Positions 17,242-26,375 of a stretch of DNA of 64,000 nucleotides are shown in pieces. The stretch is from NCBI GenBank assembly GCA_903892415.1, contig CAITIQ010000291.1:124001-188000 (forward strand), read 5' to 3'. The notes beneath the pieces were generated by a model that was given only the letters and a program-made list of their open reading frames with translations, ran no database searches and was not told the DNA's origin. The position numbers and the translations under genes are program-made. Position 1 is the first letter of the stretch. Each line of letters starts with the position of its first letter. The DNA comes from an uncultured delta proteobacterium. GTDB taxonomy: Bacteria > Myxococcota_A > Polyangia > Polyangiales > Polyangiaceae.

Positions 17242-18105
17242 ATGACGTCTCCCTTTTCCAGCGATGTCGACTCCTTTCGTCGCTTCACGGGCACAGACCG
17301 CTACCTGACGAACGAGGCGCTCGAGAGCGCAGTCAATTGTGCAATTGCTCTGGAGCGACCGCTGCTCGTGCGTGGCGAACCAGGGACCGGTAAAACGCTC
17401 CTTGCGGAGGCAATAGCGGAAGGACTGGGACTCGAGCTCTTGACCTGGCACGTGAAGAGCACGACCAAAGCGACGGAGGGACTCTACGTCTACGACACTG
17501 TACAGCGCCTGTACGACTCACGATTTGGCGATGGGGACGTGCGCGACATCAAGCGCTACATCAAGCTTGGCGCGATGGGCCGCGCGTTCTCGAGTGAGAC
17601 TCGTGTGGTGCTGTTGATCGACGAGGTGGACAAGGCTGATCTCGAGTTCCCTAACGATCTTTTGCATGAACTCGACCGCATGAAGTTTCGGATCGTAGAA
17701 ACAGGTGAGGACGTGGCGGCAAAGCTGAGGCCGGTCGTGATCATCACCAGCAACAACGAGAAGGAGCTGCCTGACGCCTTTCTCCGTCGCTGCGTGTTTC
17801 ACTTCATTGACTTTCCAGACCAGGAGTTCATGAAGCGGATCGTGGCTGTTCATCATCCGGAGCTCGACCAGGCTTTGCAAGACCAGGTGTTGAAGGTCTT
17901 CTATGAGGTTCGGGACGGTCTCCGGCTGCGCAAGCGGCCGTCGACGAGCGAGCTGATCGATTGGATTGCCGTGCTTCGTCGGGCTGGAATTCAAGAGGTG
18001 AAGCTCGAGAAGAGCCTGCCGTTCTTGGGGACGTTGCTCAAGAAGGAGCAGGATTTAGCGGCATTTGCCGACCAGCTCGCTGGCGGGAAGCGCTACCGGT
18101 CCTGA
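17242..18105 (+). CDS. MoxR-family AAA+ ATPase (VWA-operon type)
   Basis: About 287 residues from the ATG at 17242. AAA+ motifs: Walker A GEPGTGKT at 45-52, Walker B LLIDEVDKAD near 124, sensor-1 region VIITSNNEKELPDAF, and an arginine-finger-type FLRRC. MoxR ATPases act as chaperones that mature or activate partner complexes together with VWA proteins, and the next gene encodes a VWA protein. It resembles the CoxD branch. A TAGGCT hexamer 8 nt before the ATG could be a -10 element. It is the first gene of a tight four-gene operon. Confidence 0.9.
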   Translation: MTSPFSSDVDSFRRFTGTDRYLTNEALESAVNCAIALERPLLVRGEPGTGKTLLAEAIAEGLGLELLTWHVKSTTKATEGLYVYDTVQRLYDSRFGDGDVRDIKRYIKLGAMGRAFSSETRVVLLIDEVDKADLEFPNDLLHELDRMKFRIVETGEDVAAKLRPVVIITSNNEKELPDAFLRRCVFHFIDFPDQEFMKRIVAVHHPELDQALQDQVLKVFYEVRDGLRLRKRPSTSELIDWIAVLRRAGIQEVKLEKSLPFLGTLLKKEQDLAAFADQLAGGKRYRS

Positions 18106-18106
18106 C

Positions 18107-19282
18107 GTGTTTGTCGACTTCCTGTACGAGCTGCGCGGTCGCAAAGTTCCCGTCGGAGCCCAGGAGGCGGTCCATCTCGCGCGGGCGCTCATCATGGGCT
18201 TGCATGACAGCTCACTCGAGGGCTTCTACTTCGTTGCGCGCTCGATCTTGATTCACGACGAGCGGCACCTCGATGACTTCGACGTGGCGTTTAGTGCGCA
18301 TTTCCGGGGCATCAAAGTCGAGGCCAAGGCGATCGCAGAGGAGCTACTCTCGTGGCTTCGCGACCCAATCAAGATGCGTGAGCTCAACCCCGATGAGCGG
18401 GAGACTCTCGAGGCGCTCGATCTCAATGAGAGCCTCAAGCTGTTTGAGCAGCGTCTAGCCGAACAGAAAGAGCGTCACGACGGCGGAAACCGCTGGATCG
18501 GGACGGGAGGTACCTCGCCGTTTGGTACTGGTGGCGTCAACCCGAAGGGCCTTTCAGTCGGTGGTGGTGGCGGTAAGGGCGGGGCGATGCTCTCGGCCGA
18601 TGCGCGGAAGTACAAGCCCTACCGCACCGACGTGCTGCTCGACACGCGTCAGATCGAAGTCGCGCTCCGTAAGTTGCGGGTGTTCGCACACGAGGGCGCA
18701 CCCAGTGAGCTCGACATTGACGACACCATTCGTGAGACCGCGCGGAATGCAGGCGAACTCGAGGTGGTGGTCAAGCCGCCGCGACGCTCCGAGACGCGGG
18801 TCATCTTGATGATGGATGTGGGCGGCTCAATGGACCCCTACGCCTACGTGATGTCGCAGCTGTTTAGCGCAGCGAAGCGCGCTTCGCATTTTCGCGAGTT
18901 GCGAACCTACTACTTTCACAACTGCGTCTACGGCCGCGTTTGGAAGACCGACACCTTCCTCGAGCCGATGACGGTGCAAGATCTGCTGGCCGAGTGCGGA
19001 CCAAAGTACAAGCTCGTGCTCGTTGGAGATGCGTTGATGGCGCCCTATGAACTTCTCGGTTCGAGCGGCTACGTCGGGGATGAGGGCCGCATTCCAGGGA
19101 TCGAGTGGCTGCGCCGGTTGCGCGACCATTTCTACCGCACTGTCTGGCTCAACCCTGAGAGTTGGCGCAACTATCGCGGAACGACAATCGACCCCATCTC
19201 GCAGATCTTCCCGATGTTCGATCTCACGGTCGAAGGGCTAGGTGAGGCCATCACGGAGCTGCTTCGCGGGGGCAAACGGTGA
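18107..19282 (+). CDS. CoxE-like VWA-domain protein
   Basis: About 391 residues from a GTG at 18107, one base after the MoxR stop; a TTG at 18065 inside the MoxR gene is the alternative. An N-terminal helical region (VDFLYELRGRKVPVGAQEAV) is followed by a Gly-rich linker near residues 125-165 and a C-terminal von Willebrand A domain. The metal-ion-dependent adhesion site is degenerate: DVGGSMDPY replaces the DxSxS consensus. MoxR-VWA pairs cooperate in metal insertion or complex assembly, as CoxD-CoxE do for CO dehydrogenase. No CO dehydrogenase is present here, so the client is unknown. Its stop overlaps the next start by 4 nt (GTGA). Confidence 0.85.
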   Translation: MFVDFLYELRGRKVPVGAQEAVHLARALIMGLHDSSLEGFYFVARSILIHDERHLDDFDVAFSAHFRGIKVEAKAIAEELLSWLRDPIKMRELNPDERETLEALDLNESLKLFEQRLAEQKERHDGGNRWIGTGGTSPFGTGGVNPKGLSVGGGGGKGGAMLSADARKYKPYRTDVLLDTRQIEVALRKLRVFAHEGAPSELDIDDTIRETARNAGELEVVVKPPRRSETRVILMMDVGGSMDPYAYVMSQLFSAAKRASHFRELRTYYFHNCVYGRVWKTDTFLEPMTVQDLLAECGPKYKLVLVGDALMAPYELLGSSGYVGDEGRIPGIEWLRRLRDHFYRTVWLNPESWRNYRGTTIDPISQIFPMFDLTVEGLGEAITELLRGGKR

Positions 19283-22182
19283 CGAGCGAGCTCGTCAAGC
19301 AAGCTTGGTCCGTCGCGACGAAGGCTCAGAAGGCGGCACGCGGCGCAACCACGCTGACGTTGCAAGCCACGCTTGTTACGTCAGGCATTGTGGCTGGCGC
19401 GAGCGTGGCCCGGCTGGGAACCGACCAGGCGCGACTCGGGGCGACGGGGCTCTTGCTTGGGACGTTGCTCGTGCCGACCTTGGTTGCGGCCTATCGTTGG
19501 TACAAGAGCCGGGACGCGTTGCTTGGGCTGTTGCGTGCGACTTCTCGTGCTCAGCCGGACCTCGCCGAGAAGATTGGCCGGGCTCACGACCTCGCGCTGC
19601 GAAGTTCTGCCGATATGGACTTGCAGGATGAGGCCACTCCGGCAAAGCGAGCAACCGCCGAACTTGCTGCGCTTCATCTGCAGCGCAAATTGTCGAGCAT
19701 CGACTTCGGCGCGCTGGCGGCGGGCGCACAGCGGCTTGCGATGCGGGTAAGCGTCGTGTCCCTCCTATTGGCTGCAGCTGTGGTCGTGGCCGTGGCGATC
19801 GAGCCGACGCGGACACTCGAAGGAATGTCGGTATGGGCCTCGCGGAAAGGTGTTGGCGCCTTCTCGGTGCTCTACGCGGATGAAGTTGAACTGACGGTAG
19901 ACGCGCCTCGTCACACTGCGCTTGGGCGGTTGGTCTTGACCAGCATCTCTGATGTCGAGCTGCCGCGCGGTAGCGTGATCACGATGCGTGCGCGTCCGCT
20001 GCTTCCTGGCCGCAATCTCGTGCTCACCGATGGTGTAAGCAGCGAGCGCTTCGTCCCCGACGGCCAAGGAGCGGTGGTCGCACGCTGGACCGTGAAGAAC
20101 TCAGCTGACCTCCGCATCGCCGCAACTTTTGGCAGCGTGCGCGTGGAGCAGCATGACGTGCTCGCGCTCGAGAGCGTCGCTGACGAGGCGCCTCAGGTAA
20201 CGCTGGCCGGTGCTCCTCAGAAGGTGAAGGTCGTCGATCGGAAGTCGTTGGCGCTGTCGTGGCAAGCGACGGATGACTACGGTCTTGCTGAGATCGCCCT
20301 GGTGCTGCGAGCTGGAGACGCTGAGGAGCGCCGCTCGCTCAGCAAGCCGCACACGCAGACGAAGGCCGAACAAGGAGCCTTTGAGCTGTCGACCCAAGAA
20401 GCCTTCTTCAAGCGTTCCCACATTCCAGTCGAGGTAACGATTCAGGCGCGGGATAACGACTCGGTGATCGGGTCGAAGTGGGGCTCGAGCCAAGCCTTCA
20501 TCGTGATTCCTCCCATCGTTGGAGAGCCGGAAGCGAAGCGTCATTTGGCGCTAAGTCAAGCGCGCGACGGCCTCGTGGATTTGCTTGCTACGCGCGTGAG
20601 TGCCGCACCTTTAGGTGACGTGGACGCCTTCGTTCGGGCCGACGAAAAGGCAGAGAAGGCAGCCATTGGCATCGTCGAGAGTGCACTCTCCGAGAGCTAC
20701 GGTGGGCTGCGCGTGGTTGGTAGCACCCGACGCGTGTTTGCAGGTCAGCTGCGTCGTCTAGAGACGGCGGGTAAAGCGTTTCGTGCCGCCCCCGACAGCA
20801 AATCTCTCGAGGCGCTCACGACGGTTACCGAGGAGGTCGTACTGGCGGTGGACTCGAGCGTTCGCGGAAGTGCCAACAGCGAAGCCGGGGTGATCGCGAA
20901 GAAGTTAGCGCTGGTTGCTGAAGACGCTCAGAAGGCTGCAAATGCTGCGCAAACCGAGGTCGAGGCCGAGCGTGGCCGTGAGCGTCTCGGCGCTGCTCTT
21001 TTGGTCTTGTTGCCCGCCGCCCACGAACTCTCCAAGTTGGGAGATCTCGGCGCAGACCTCGGAGACCTCACTCGTTCTGGAACCGAGAAGATCCAGCGAG
21101 CGGTCGACAGTGACCAACTATTCCAAGCGGAGCTTGCCGCACAACACTTGGCCGAGCGTTTGCGGCAGCCGACTTTCAGCATTGGCGGTGGCGGGCGACC
21201 TGGGGTCGAATCCGGTGGCTCGGACGGATCGGGCGTTGCTGATGGGGAGGCCTCCGAAGCGCACGACTTAGCGGAGTCTGCCGGGAAGTCCTTGGAGGAG
21301 CTCATAGCCGAACACCAGGCGGAGCTCGACAATGTGGATCGTGCGCTCGAGGAGGCGACCACCAAAGAGGAGCGGGAGGCGCTCAAGAAGCTCGCCCAAG
21401 AGCAAGCCGAGGCGCTCCGTAACGCGGTGAAGAATCTGCCCAACTCCGGGGCTCCGGGCTCTGCCGCAGAGCAGGCGGCCAAAGCGAAGCAGCGCATTCA
21501 ATCGATGGCGACCAAGCTGGAACGAGGAAAGATCAAAGACGCCATTCTTGAGGGCAAAGAGGGGCTTGCCCAGTTGCGCGAGGCAAAGAAGCGCGCGGCA
21601 CTCGAAGAGTTCGTTGATGATGAAGTGGTGGGAGCTGAATCCACGCGCGCCGGCAACCGAGTGGAAGAGGCGATCACCGAGCTCGAGCGATTGCAACAGA
21701 CTGTTTCTGAGCAAGCAAAGGAGCGTGCAAAAGACGCGCTCTCGAAGGCTGGGAAGAATGAGGACAAGCTTGCGGAGAAAGCGGACGATCTTCGTCAGAA
21801 GGGCGAGCAAGGGGATGCCGCGATGCCGCAAAATCAACTCGATCGCCTTCGGCAAGCCGCAGAGGCGATGCGAGCGGCCAAGGACGCTCTCGAGAAGGGC
21901 GACGTCGAACAGGGGGCAGAGAAGCAGCGGGATGCGCAACGGGTACTGGAGATGTCACGTGATGTCCCGGACGACGCCCGCGAACCAATGAGCGACGCTC
22001 CCAATTCTGCGCCCACGGCTTCCGGCGAAGGAAAGCCTAGCCAAGACGGCGAAGTGCCTTCAGCGGATCAACACAAGAATCCGGAAGAGTGGCGCAAGCG
22101 GGTGATGGATGGGCTGTCCAAACCCCACGACAAACGTCAGCGCGACGCTCTGCGTCGCTACACGGAGGGTCTGCTCCGATGA
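19279..22182 (+). CDS. large membrane protein, DUF4175-like, with coiled-coil C-terminus
   Basis: A 967-residue protein starting at a GTG that overlaps the VWA stop. The N-terminal 180 residues carry two to three membrane helices (around TLVTSGIVAGASVARLG, LLLGTLLVPTLVAAY and VSVVSLLLAAAVVVAVAI). A beta-rich region of about 200 residues follows (DDYGLAEIALVLRAGD), then a long Glu/Lys/Ala-rich helical part, about 430-930, with strong coiled-coil character (for example EEATTKEEREALKKLAQEQ). This arrangement matches the poorly understood DUF4175 family, often found with MoxR and VWA genes. It probably spans the inner membrane with a long helical arm. No enzymatic motif is seen. It overlaps the next gene by 4 nt. 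Confidence 0.75.
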   Translation: MTSELVKQAWSVATKAQKAARGATTLTLQATLVTSGIVAGASVARLGTDQARLGATGLLLGTLLVPTLVAAYRWYKSRDALLGLLRATSRAQPDLAEKIGRAHDLALRSSADMDLQDEATPAKRATAELAALHLQRKLSSIDFGALAAGAQRLAMRVSVVSLLLAAAVVVAVAIEPTRTLEGMSVWASRKGVGAFSVLYADEVELTVDAPRHTALGRLVLTSISDVELPRGSVITMRARPLLPGRNLVLTDGVSSERFVPDGQGAVVARWTVKNSADLRIAATFGSVRVEQHDVLALESVADEAPQVTLAGAPQKVKVVDRKSLALSWQATDDYGLAEIALVLRAGDAEERRSLSKPHTQTKAEQGAFELSTQEAFFKRSHIPVEVTIQARDNDSVIGSKWGSSQAFIVIPPIVGEPEAKRHLALSQARDGLVDLLATRVSAAPLGDVDAFVRADEKAEKAAIGIVESALSESYGGLRVVGSTRRVFAGQLRRLETAGKAFRAAPDSKSLEALTTVTEEVVLAVDSSVRGSANSEAGVIAKKLALVAEDAQKAANAAQTEVEAERGRERLGAALLVLLPAAHELSKLGDLGADLGDLTRSGTEKIQRAVDSDQLFQAELAAQHLAERLRQPTFSIGGGGRPGVESGGSDGSGVADGEASEAHDLAESAGKSLEELIAEHQAELDNVDRALEEATTKEEREALKKLAQEQAEALRNAVKNLPNSGAPGSAAEQAAKAKQRIQSMATKLERGKIKDAILEGKEGLAQLREAKKRAALEEFVDDEVVGAESTRAGNRVEEAITELERLQQTVSEQAKERAKDALSKAGKNEDKLAEKADDLRQKGEQGDAAMPQNQLDRLRQAAEAMRAAKDALEKGDVEQGAEKQRDAQRVLEMSRDVPDDAREPMSDAPNSAPTASGEGKPSQDGEVPSADQHKNPEEWRKRVMDGLSKPHDKRQRDALRRYTEGLLR

Positions 22183-23687
22183 AGTTGTTTCGATCGATCG
22201 CAGCGGCGGTTCTTGGGCTTTTGCTGTTCGGCGCGCAGGACTCACAAGCCTCGTTGGGTGACAAGGCGATGGCGTCGCACGTGCGGTCGCTGGTCTTGGA
22301 GCTGAGTGTCGATGAGGCCGAAGTGAAGTTGGCACTTGCCGACCCGCAGGATGCGATGGTGGCGGTCGAGCGGGCCCGACTCGAACTCTACAAGGGGGAC
22401 TGTACAAGCGCGCTTTCGACCTTGGCCAAGCATGATTTGCTTGAGGATGAGTCGGGGCGGCAAATCGGTGGAGCTGCGCGTGGGTGCATATCGGCCACGG
22501 CTGGGTCGGTGGTCTTCACCGATGAAGCTTCCGGGGCGTGGGTGAGGCTTTCAGATGCCGAGGACGCCGTCCTGCTGCCCTCCGTCTATGACGTCGTTTC
22601 GCGAACCCGCGCTCTCTTCCAGCGTGAGCTGAACGTCGTGATGCCGAAGTGGGTGCGCATCGAGTTGGTGCGCGACCAATTCAGCTTGTCGAAGATGACG
22701 GGCCTTCCTCTTACTGCTGCCCGAACGACAGGAACGATCGGGATCGCCAAGTGGGGCCGAGTGATCATGGTCTCGCCGCGCGCGGCCGACGGCGGCTACG
22801 GCTTTCTCGACACGATGGCGCACGAACTCACGCACCTCGCGTTGGCTCGCGCGAGCACGGATCAAGCGCCGCTTTGGCTTCAAGAAGGTGTTGCTCGCAG
22901 GCTCGAGTCCGCTTGGCGTGAGCCCTCGCCGTTCGACGATACGCCGCGAGCCGTGGATGTGGCGGCTTTGGGCTTGAGCCGCGGTATTGGGCCCGACATC
23001 GACGCGATTGGCCCATCGATCGCCCTCCTGCCGAGTGCCCTCGAGGCGCAAATCACCTACGCCAAAGTGCAGAGCTTCATGACCTTTTACAGCGAGGAGG
23101 CTGGGGCGCCCGGGCTTTCGAAGCTGCTGCAAGAGTGCAAGAGCGGCGGCTCGATCGAGAATCTGGTGGAGCGAGCTAGCTCGCGAAAGTTCTCTGAGTG
23201 GAAGGACAAGTGGAAGGCTCATGTGTCTCAAGAAGGTCGCGAGATCGACCTTGCACTCCGTCCTGGTGCTCCCGCGCCAAAGGCACTGCCCAAAGCTCGC
23301 AAGCATTACCGTTTGGGCGAGTTGTTGCTGGCGCGCGGGCATGCTTCGGCTTCGGAGCGGGAGTTTCAGTTGGCGAAAGACCTACTGCCACGCGAAGCGT
23401 CGAGCCGCGGTCTGCTCGCCCGCGCGACAGGGCGTAACGGACGCGAAGAGGCCGCGCGCGCGCTCGTGAGCGAAACCAAGGACGTGGCGACGGGGGATTC
23501 GGTTTGGTGGTCGATGCGCGGCGTCTTGGGCCACGAGGACGCCGTGCGCTCAGAGCGGTTTGCGATCATGGGCGCCCCGTACGATCCCTTGGTCGCTTGT
23601 CGCGAACTAGACCCGCCACGGCTGCCGAGCGATCCTGGGTTGGCCGCGCTGTGCACCGCTGCCCGCAAGAAGCCTCACTCGCTCTAG
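22179..23687 (+). CDS. secreted peptidase-MA-like metalloprotease with tetratricopeptide-like tail
   Basis: About 502 residues from the ATG at 22179, which overlaps the preceding TGA (ATGA). A signal peptide (LFRSIAAAVLGLLLFGAQ, cleaved near SQA) directs export. A gluzincin motif HELTH at 215-219 with a downstream WLQEGVAR Glu (about 236) is the zinc-binding and catalytic signature of peptidase-MA proteins. The C-terminal region (RKHYRLGELLLARGHASASEREFQLAKDLL cut into short helices) looks like TPR-type helical repeats. It closes the MoxR-VWA-DUF4175 operon and suggests that the module processes or matures a periplasmic or surface substrate. Activity is predicted from the motif only. Confidence 0.8.
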   Translation: MKLFRSIAAAVLGLLLFGAQDSQASLGDKAMASHVRSLVLELSVDEAEVKLALADPQDAMVAVERARLELYKGDCTSALSTLAKHDLLEDESGRQIGGAARGCISATAGSVVFTDEASGAWVRLSDAEDAVLLPSVYDVVSRTRALFQRELNVVMPKWVRIELVRDQFSLSKMTGLPLTAARTTGTIGIAKWGRVIMVSPRAADGGYGFLDTMAHELTHLALARASTDQAPLWLQEGVARRLESAWREPSPFDDTPRAVDVAALGLSRGIGPDIDAIGPSIALLPSALEAQITYAKVQSFMTFYSEEAGAPGLSKLLQECKSGGSIENLVERASSRKFSEWKDKWKAHVSQEGREIDLALRPGAPAPKALPKARKHYRLGELLLARGHASASEREFQLAKDLLPREASSRGLLARATGRNGREEAARALVSETKDVATGDSVWWSMRGVLGHEDAVRSERFAIMGAPYDPLVACRELDPPRLPSDPGLAALCTAARKKPHSL

Positions 23688-23711
23688 CGCAGGCCTCGTT
23701 GTCACGAAGCC

Positions 23712-25277
23712 TCACTGATCTTTGAGCCAACGGCCGATCGAGTTGCGGCCGACTTCAAGCCGTTTCGCTGCTTCTGTTTTATTTCCGTCGCAGGCCTGGA
23801 CGGTGGCCTCGACATAGCGGCGAGAGGCTTCTTCCAGCGAGAGCCCAAGCGGTAACTCCACGGCGGACTGGTTGGGATTCGCGCTGCGCTTGCTGGTGCT
23901 CGCGTTGGTGCTCACCTCGGTCTGCGGGAAAAGCTCCCCGCGAATGACGCCATCCGGCGCGAGGGCGACCGCGCTCTCAATCCAGTGCTCGAGTTCGCGC
24001 ACGTTGCCAGGCCAATCGTGTGCGCGCAGCTGCGCCAGCGCATCGGAGGTGAAGGTTGGCTCGGGTCTGCGGTAGCGCGAGGCGTACTGCTCCGCGAAAT
24101 GTCGCGCCAACCCGAGCACCTCATCGCTTCCACGGTCCGCTAGTCGCGGTGTGCGAATTTCTACGACGCGCACGCGGTAATAGAGGTCTGCGCGGAAGGC
24201 GCCGCGCGCAACCTCTTGCTCGAGGTTCTTGTTGGTCGCGCACACGATCCGGAGGTCCGCTCGCAGAGTGGTCCTTCCGCCGACTCGCTCGAAGGTGCGC
24301 TCCTGAAGAAAACGCAACAGCTTGGCCTGCGCATCGAGGGGTAGCTCGCCGAGTTCGTCGAGGAAGAGCGTGCCACCGTCGGCCAGTTCAACCTTACCGG
24401 GGACCCGCCGGTCCGCGCCGGTGAAGGCGCCTCGCTCATGACCGAAGAGCTCGCTCTCGACGAGTTGGGCTGGAAGCGTCGTGCAATCGACGGTGATGAA
24501 AGGCCGATTCTGGCGCGCCGAGTTCACGTGGATCGCTCGGGCAAACAGGCTCTTCCCCGTGCCGGTCTCCCCCGTTAGCAGAACGGTCGCGTCGGTTTGC
24601 GCCGCGAGCGTGATCCGTTCGTACACGCGGGACAGCGCCGGACTTCGACCGACGATCTTATTGAACGGTCCTCGCAGAATGACGCCTGGCCCGAAGCCAC
24701 CGCGCAGGGTGGTCATGCGCAGCGCGCGCGCGAGCTGCGCAGCCAAGGCATGGAGGTAGCGCTCATCCTCGTCGTCGAAGGCGCCCTCCTGTTTGTTGAG
24801 GACCTGAATCACCCCCCGAACCGGGCTCTGTTCATCCTCGCGGATCGGGCATACCAAGGTCGACCGCGTCGTGTAGCCCGTCACTTTATCGACCGAGGAG
24901 TCGAATCGAGGGTCGTTGCGGACATCATCGATGCGCACGGTCACGCCCTGCTCGGCGGCGAAGCCGACGATTCCTCGGCCGCTGGGCATTCGCAACGAAG
25001 GCAGCTCGGGCAGTACGGCGACCCTGGTGAACAGGTCCCCACGCTCGGCGTCGACAAGCCAAATGCTGGCGCGGTCGGCGTGGATCGCCTGCGCGAGCCG
25101 ATCGCACGCAGTCGCCAGCAGCGCATCAAAGTCGACCTCACGGGCGAGCAGCGAGGCGAGATCGACGAGGAGCGAAAGGCGCGACATGGTGGGAGTGCTG
25201 TCCGGCGCCTGGCGATAGGCGTCTTTGATCACGATAGCGCTGACGCGGTCCCCGGAGCAGCCGTCCTCTTCCTCCAT
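23712..25277 (-). CDS. GAF-domain sigma54 enhancer-binding transcription activator
   Basis: A 521-residue regulator. A GAF sensor domain occupies about 45-185 (DRASIWLVDAERGDLF, GVIQVLNK), suited to binding a small ligand or responding to redox. The AAA+ core has Walker A GETGTGKS at 236-243, GAFTGA at 283-288 and FLDELGELPLD. The C-terminus has a Fis-type helix-turn-helix (DGNKTEAAKRLEVGRNSIGR). It should activate sigma54 promoters, with the GAF ligand unknown. The best sigma54-like element in the window lies directly before its own ATG, which suggests autoregulation. It is convergent with the peptidase operon and divergent from psd. Confidence 0.9.
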   Translation of the reverse strand: MEEEDGCSGDRVSAIVIKDAYRQAPDSTPTMSRLSLLVDLASLLAREVDFDALLATACDRLAQAIHADRASIWLVDAERGDLFTRVAVLPELPSLRMPSGRGIVGFAAEQGVTVRIDDVRNDPRFDSSVDKVTGYTTRSTLVCPIREDEQSPVRGVIQVLNKQEGAFDDEDERYLHALAAQLARALRMTTLRGGFGPGVILRGPFNKIVGRSPALSRVYERITLAAQTDATVLLTGETGTGKSLFARAIHVNSARQNRPFITVDCTTLPAQLVESELFGHERGAFTGADRRVPGKVELADGGTLFLDELGELPLDAQAKLLRFLQERTFERVGGRTTLRADLRIVCATNKNLEQEVARGAFRADLYYRVRVVEIRTPRLADRGSDEVLGLARHFAEQYASRYRRPEPTFTSDALAQLRAHDWPGNVRELEHWIESAVALAPDGVIRGELFPQTEVSTNASTSKRSANPNQSAVELPLGLSLEEASRRYVEATVQACDGNKTEAAKRLEVGRNSIGRWLKDQ

Positions 25278-25288
25278 GCCGCTGCGTT

Positions 25289-25304
25289 AGCGAGCATCGT
25301 GCCA
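25289..25304 (-). promoter_or_regulatory. strong sigma54-like -24/-12 element before the GAF activator gene
   Basis: On the minus strand the 16-mer is TGGCACGATGCTCGCT: a complete TGGCACG -24 block, N10 between GG and GC, and 11 of 12 defined consensus bases. Twelve nt separate the GC from the ATG at 25277, so transcription is predicted to begin one base before the start codon. Confidence 0.6.
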
Positions 25305-25460
25305 GCACCTGTTTTTTTTCAGTTTCGTTGGCGGGCGGAATCGAGGCGGGATTCCCTACGTTCTCCCCACGGTTGGCCGCAAGCTGTTTTGCGCAGCTGC
25401 TCCCGAATCGAGCGATCGCACCAAATAGGTGCGCTTCCGTGCGGTTGGTGAAGTGCTTGG

Positions 25461-25490
25461 TTGACCTCTCAAGAACGGGCCGCCTAGCAT
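25461..25490 (+). promoter_or_regulatory. sigma70-type promoter of the psd operon
   Basis: TTGACC at 25461-25466, an 18-nt spacer, and TAGCAT at 25485-25490. Transcription would start near 25497, leaving a leader of about 9 nt before the ATG at 25506 and no room for a Shine-Dalgarno sequence. Confidence 0.5.
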
Positions 25491-25505
25491 CGTCGCTCTT
25501 GCCTG

Positions 25506-26375
25506 ATGAGCGTTGCAACCTACGCAGCAGCACAGCTTCTTCGAGTCCTCCCTCGCGTTCAGATCACGCGCGTGGTGGGGAAGCTCGCTGACGCCTCCAT
25601 TCCACCGCCGCTGTCCAAGCTGGTGGTGGGCCTTTTTACCAAAGCGTATGACGTCAACGTCGGGGAGAGTGTGCGCCCGCCGGGCGCCTTCGACAGCTTT
25701 GACGCCTTCTTTACTCGAGCGCTGGTAGCTGGTGCGCGGCCCGAGTGCCCGTCACAGAGCGCCATCGTCAGCCCGTCGGACGGGCGCCTCGACGCGGGTG
25801 GCGACATCACCGAGGGTGGCTCCTTTCAAGTGAAGGGCAGGCCGTATTCGGCGGCTGAGTTGCTCGGGAGCGAGGTTGAAGCGGCCCGCTACAGCGGTGG
25901 TCAGTTCTTCATCGTTTACCTCTCGCCGCGTGATTACCACCGCGTTCACGCGCCGGTGGGTGGCACCATTTCCCGCGTCCGTTCGATGCCTGGAGACCTG
26001 TTTCCGGTGAACTCGATCGGAGAGCGTCACATCCGCTCGCTGTTTTCGATCAATCGTCGTGTTGCGATCCCTATTGATTCGCCTGAGCACGGGCGAGTCA
26101 CAGTGGTGATGGTAGGTGCGATGATCGTCGGCCGCATCACCGTGACCGGTATCGAGGAGCGCGACGTCTCTCCAGGTACCCACGTCTACCCCGAGCCTCG
26201 TGTGATTGCTCGAGGGGACGAGATCGGCGTGTTTCATCTCGGATCGACGGCGGTCGTCTTTCTCGAAAAAGGGTCCCCCAAGCTGACTCATCCGCTGGGT
26301 GGGATTCGACTTGGTGCACCGGTTCACGCCCTCTCGCCCGAGGGTGAGGGCGCACCCACCGGAAGCTCATCATGA
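25506..26375 (+). CDS. psd: phosphatidylserine decarboxylase proenzyme
   Basis: A 289-residue Psd. The enzyme self-cleaves to make its pyruvoyl group and converts phosphatidylserine to phosphatidylethanolamine at the inner membrane. The cleavage site is intact as LGST at 245-248 (Ser247 would become the pyruvoyl). Other conserved elements are SPSDGR near 90 and YHRVHAP near 144-150, which hold the catalytic Asp and His, and FFTR near 68. Length fits the bacterial type-I enzyme. The stop overlaps the next gene's ATG by 4 nt, so it is translationally coupled to the methyltransferase. The sigma70-like promoter lies just upstream. Confidence 0.94.
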   Translation: MSVATYAAAQLLRVLPRVQITRVVGKLADASIPPPLSKLVVGLFTKAYDVNVGESVRPPGAFDSFDAFFTRALVAGARPECPSQSAIVSPSDGRLDAGGDITEGGSFQVKGRPYSAAELLGSEVEAARYSGGQFFIVYLSPRDYHRVHAPVGGTISRVRSMPGDLFPVNSIGERHIRSLFSINRRVAIPIDSPEHGRVTVVMVGAMIVGRITVTGIEERDVSPGTHVYPEPRVIARGDEIGVFHLGSTAVVFLEKGSPKLTHPLGGIRLGAPVHALSPEGEGAPTGSSS

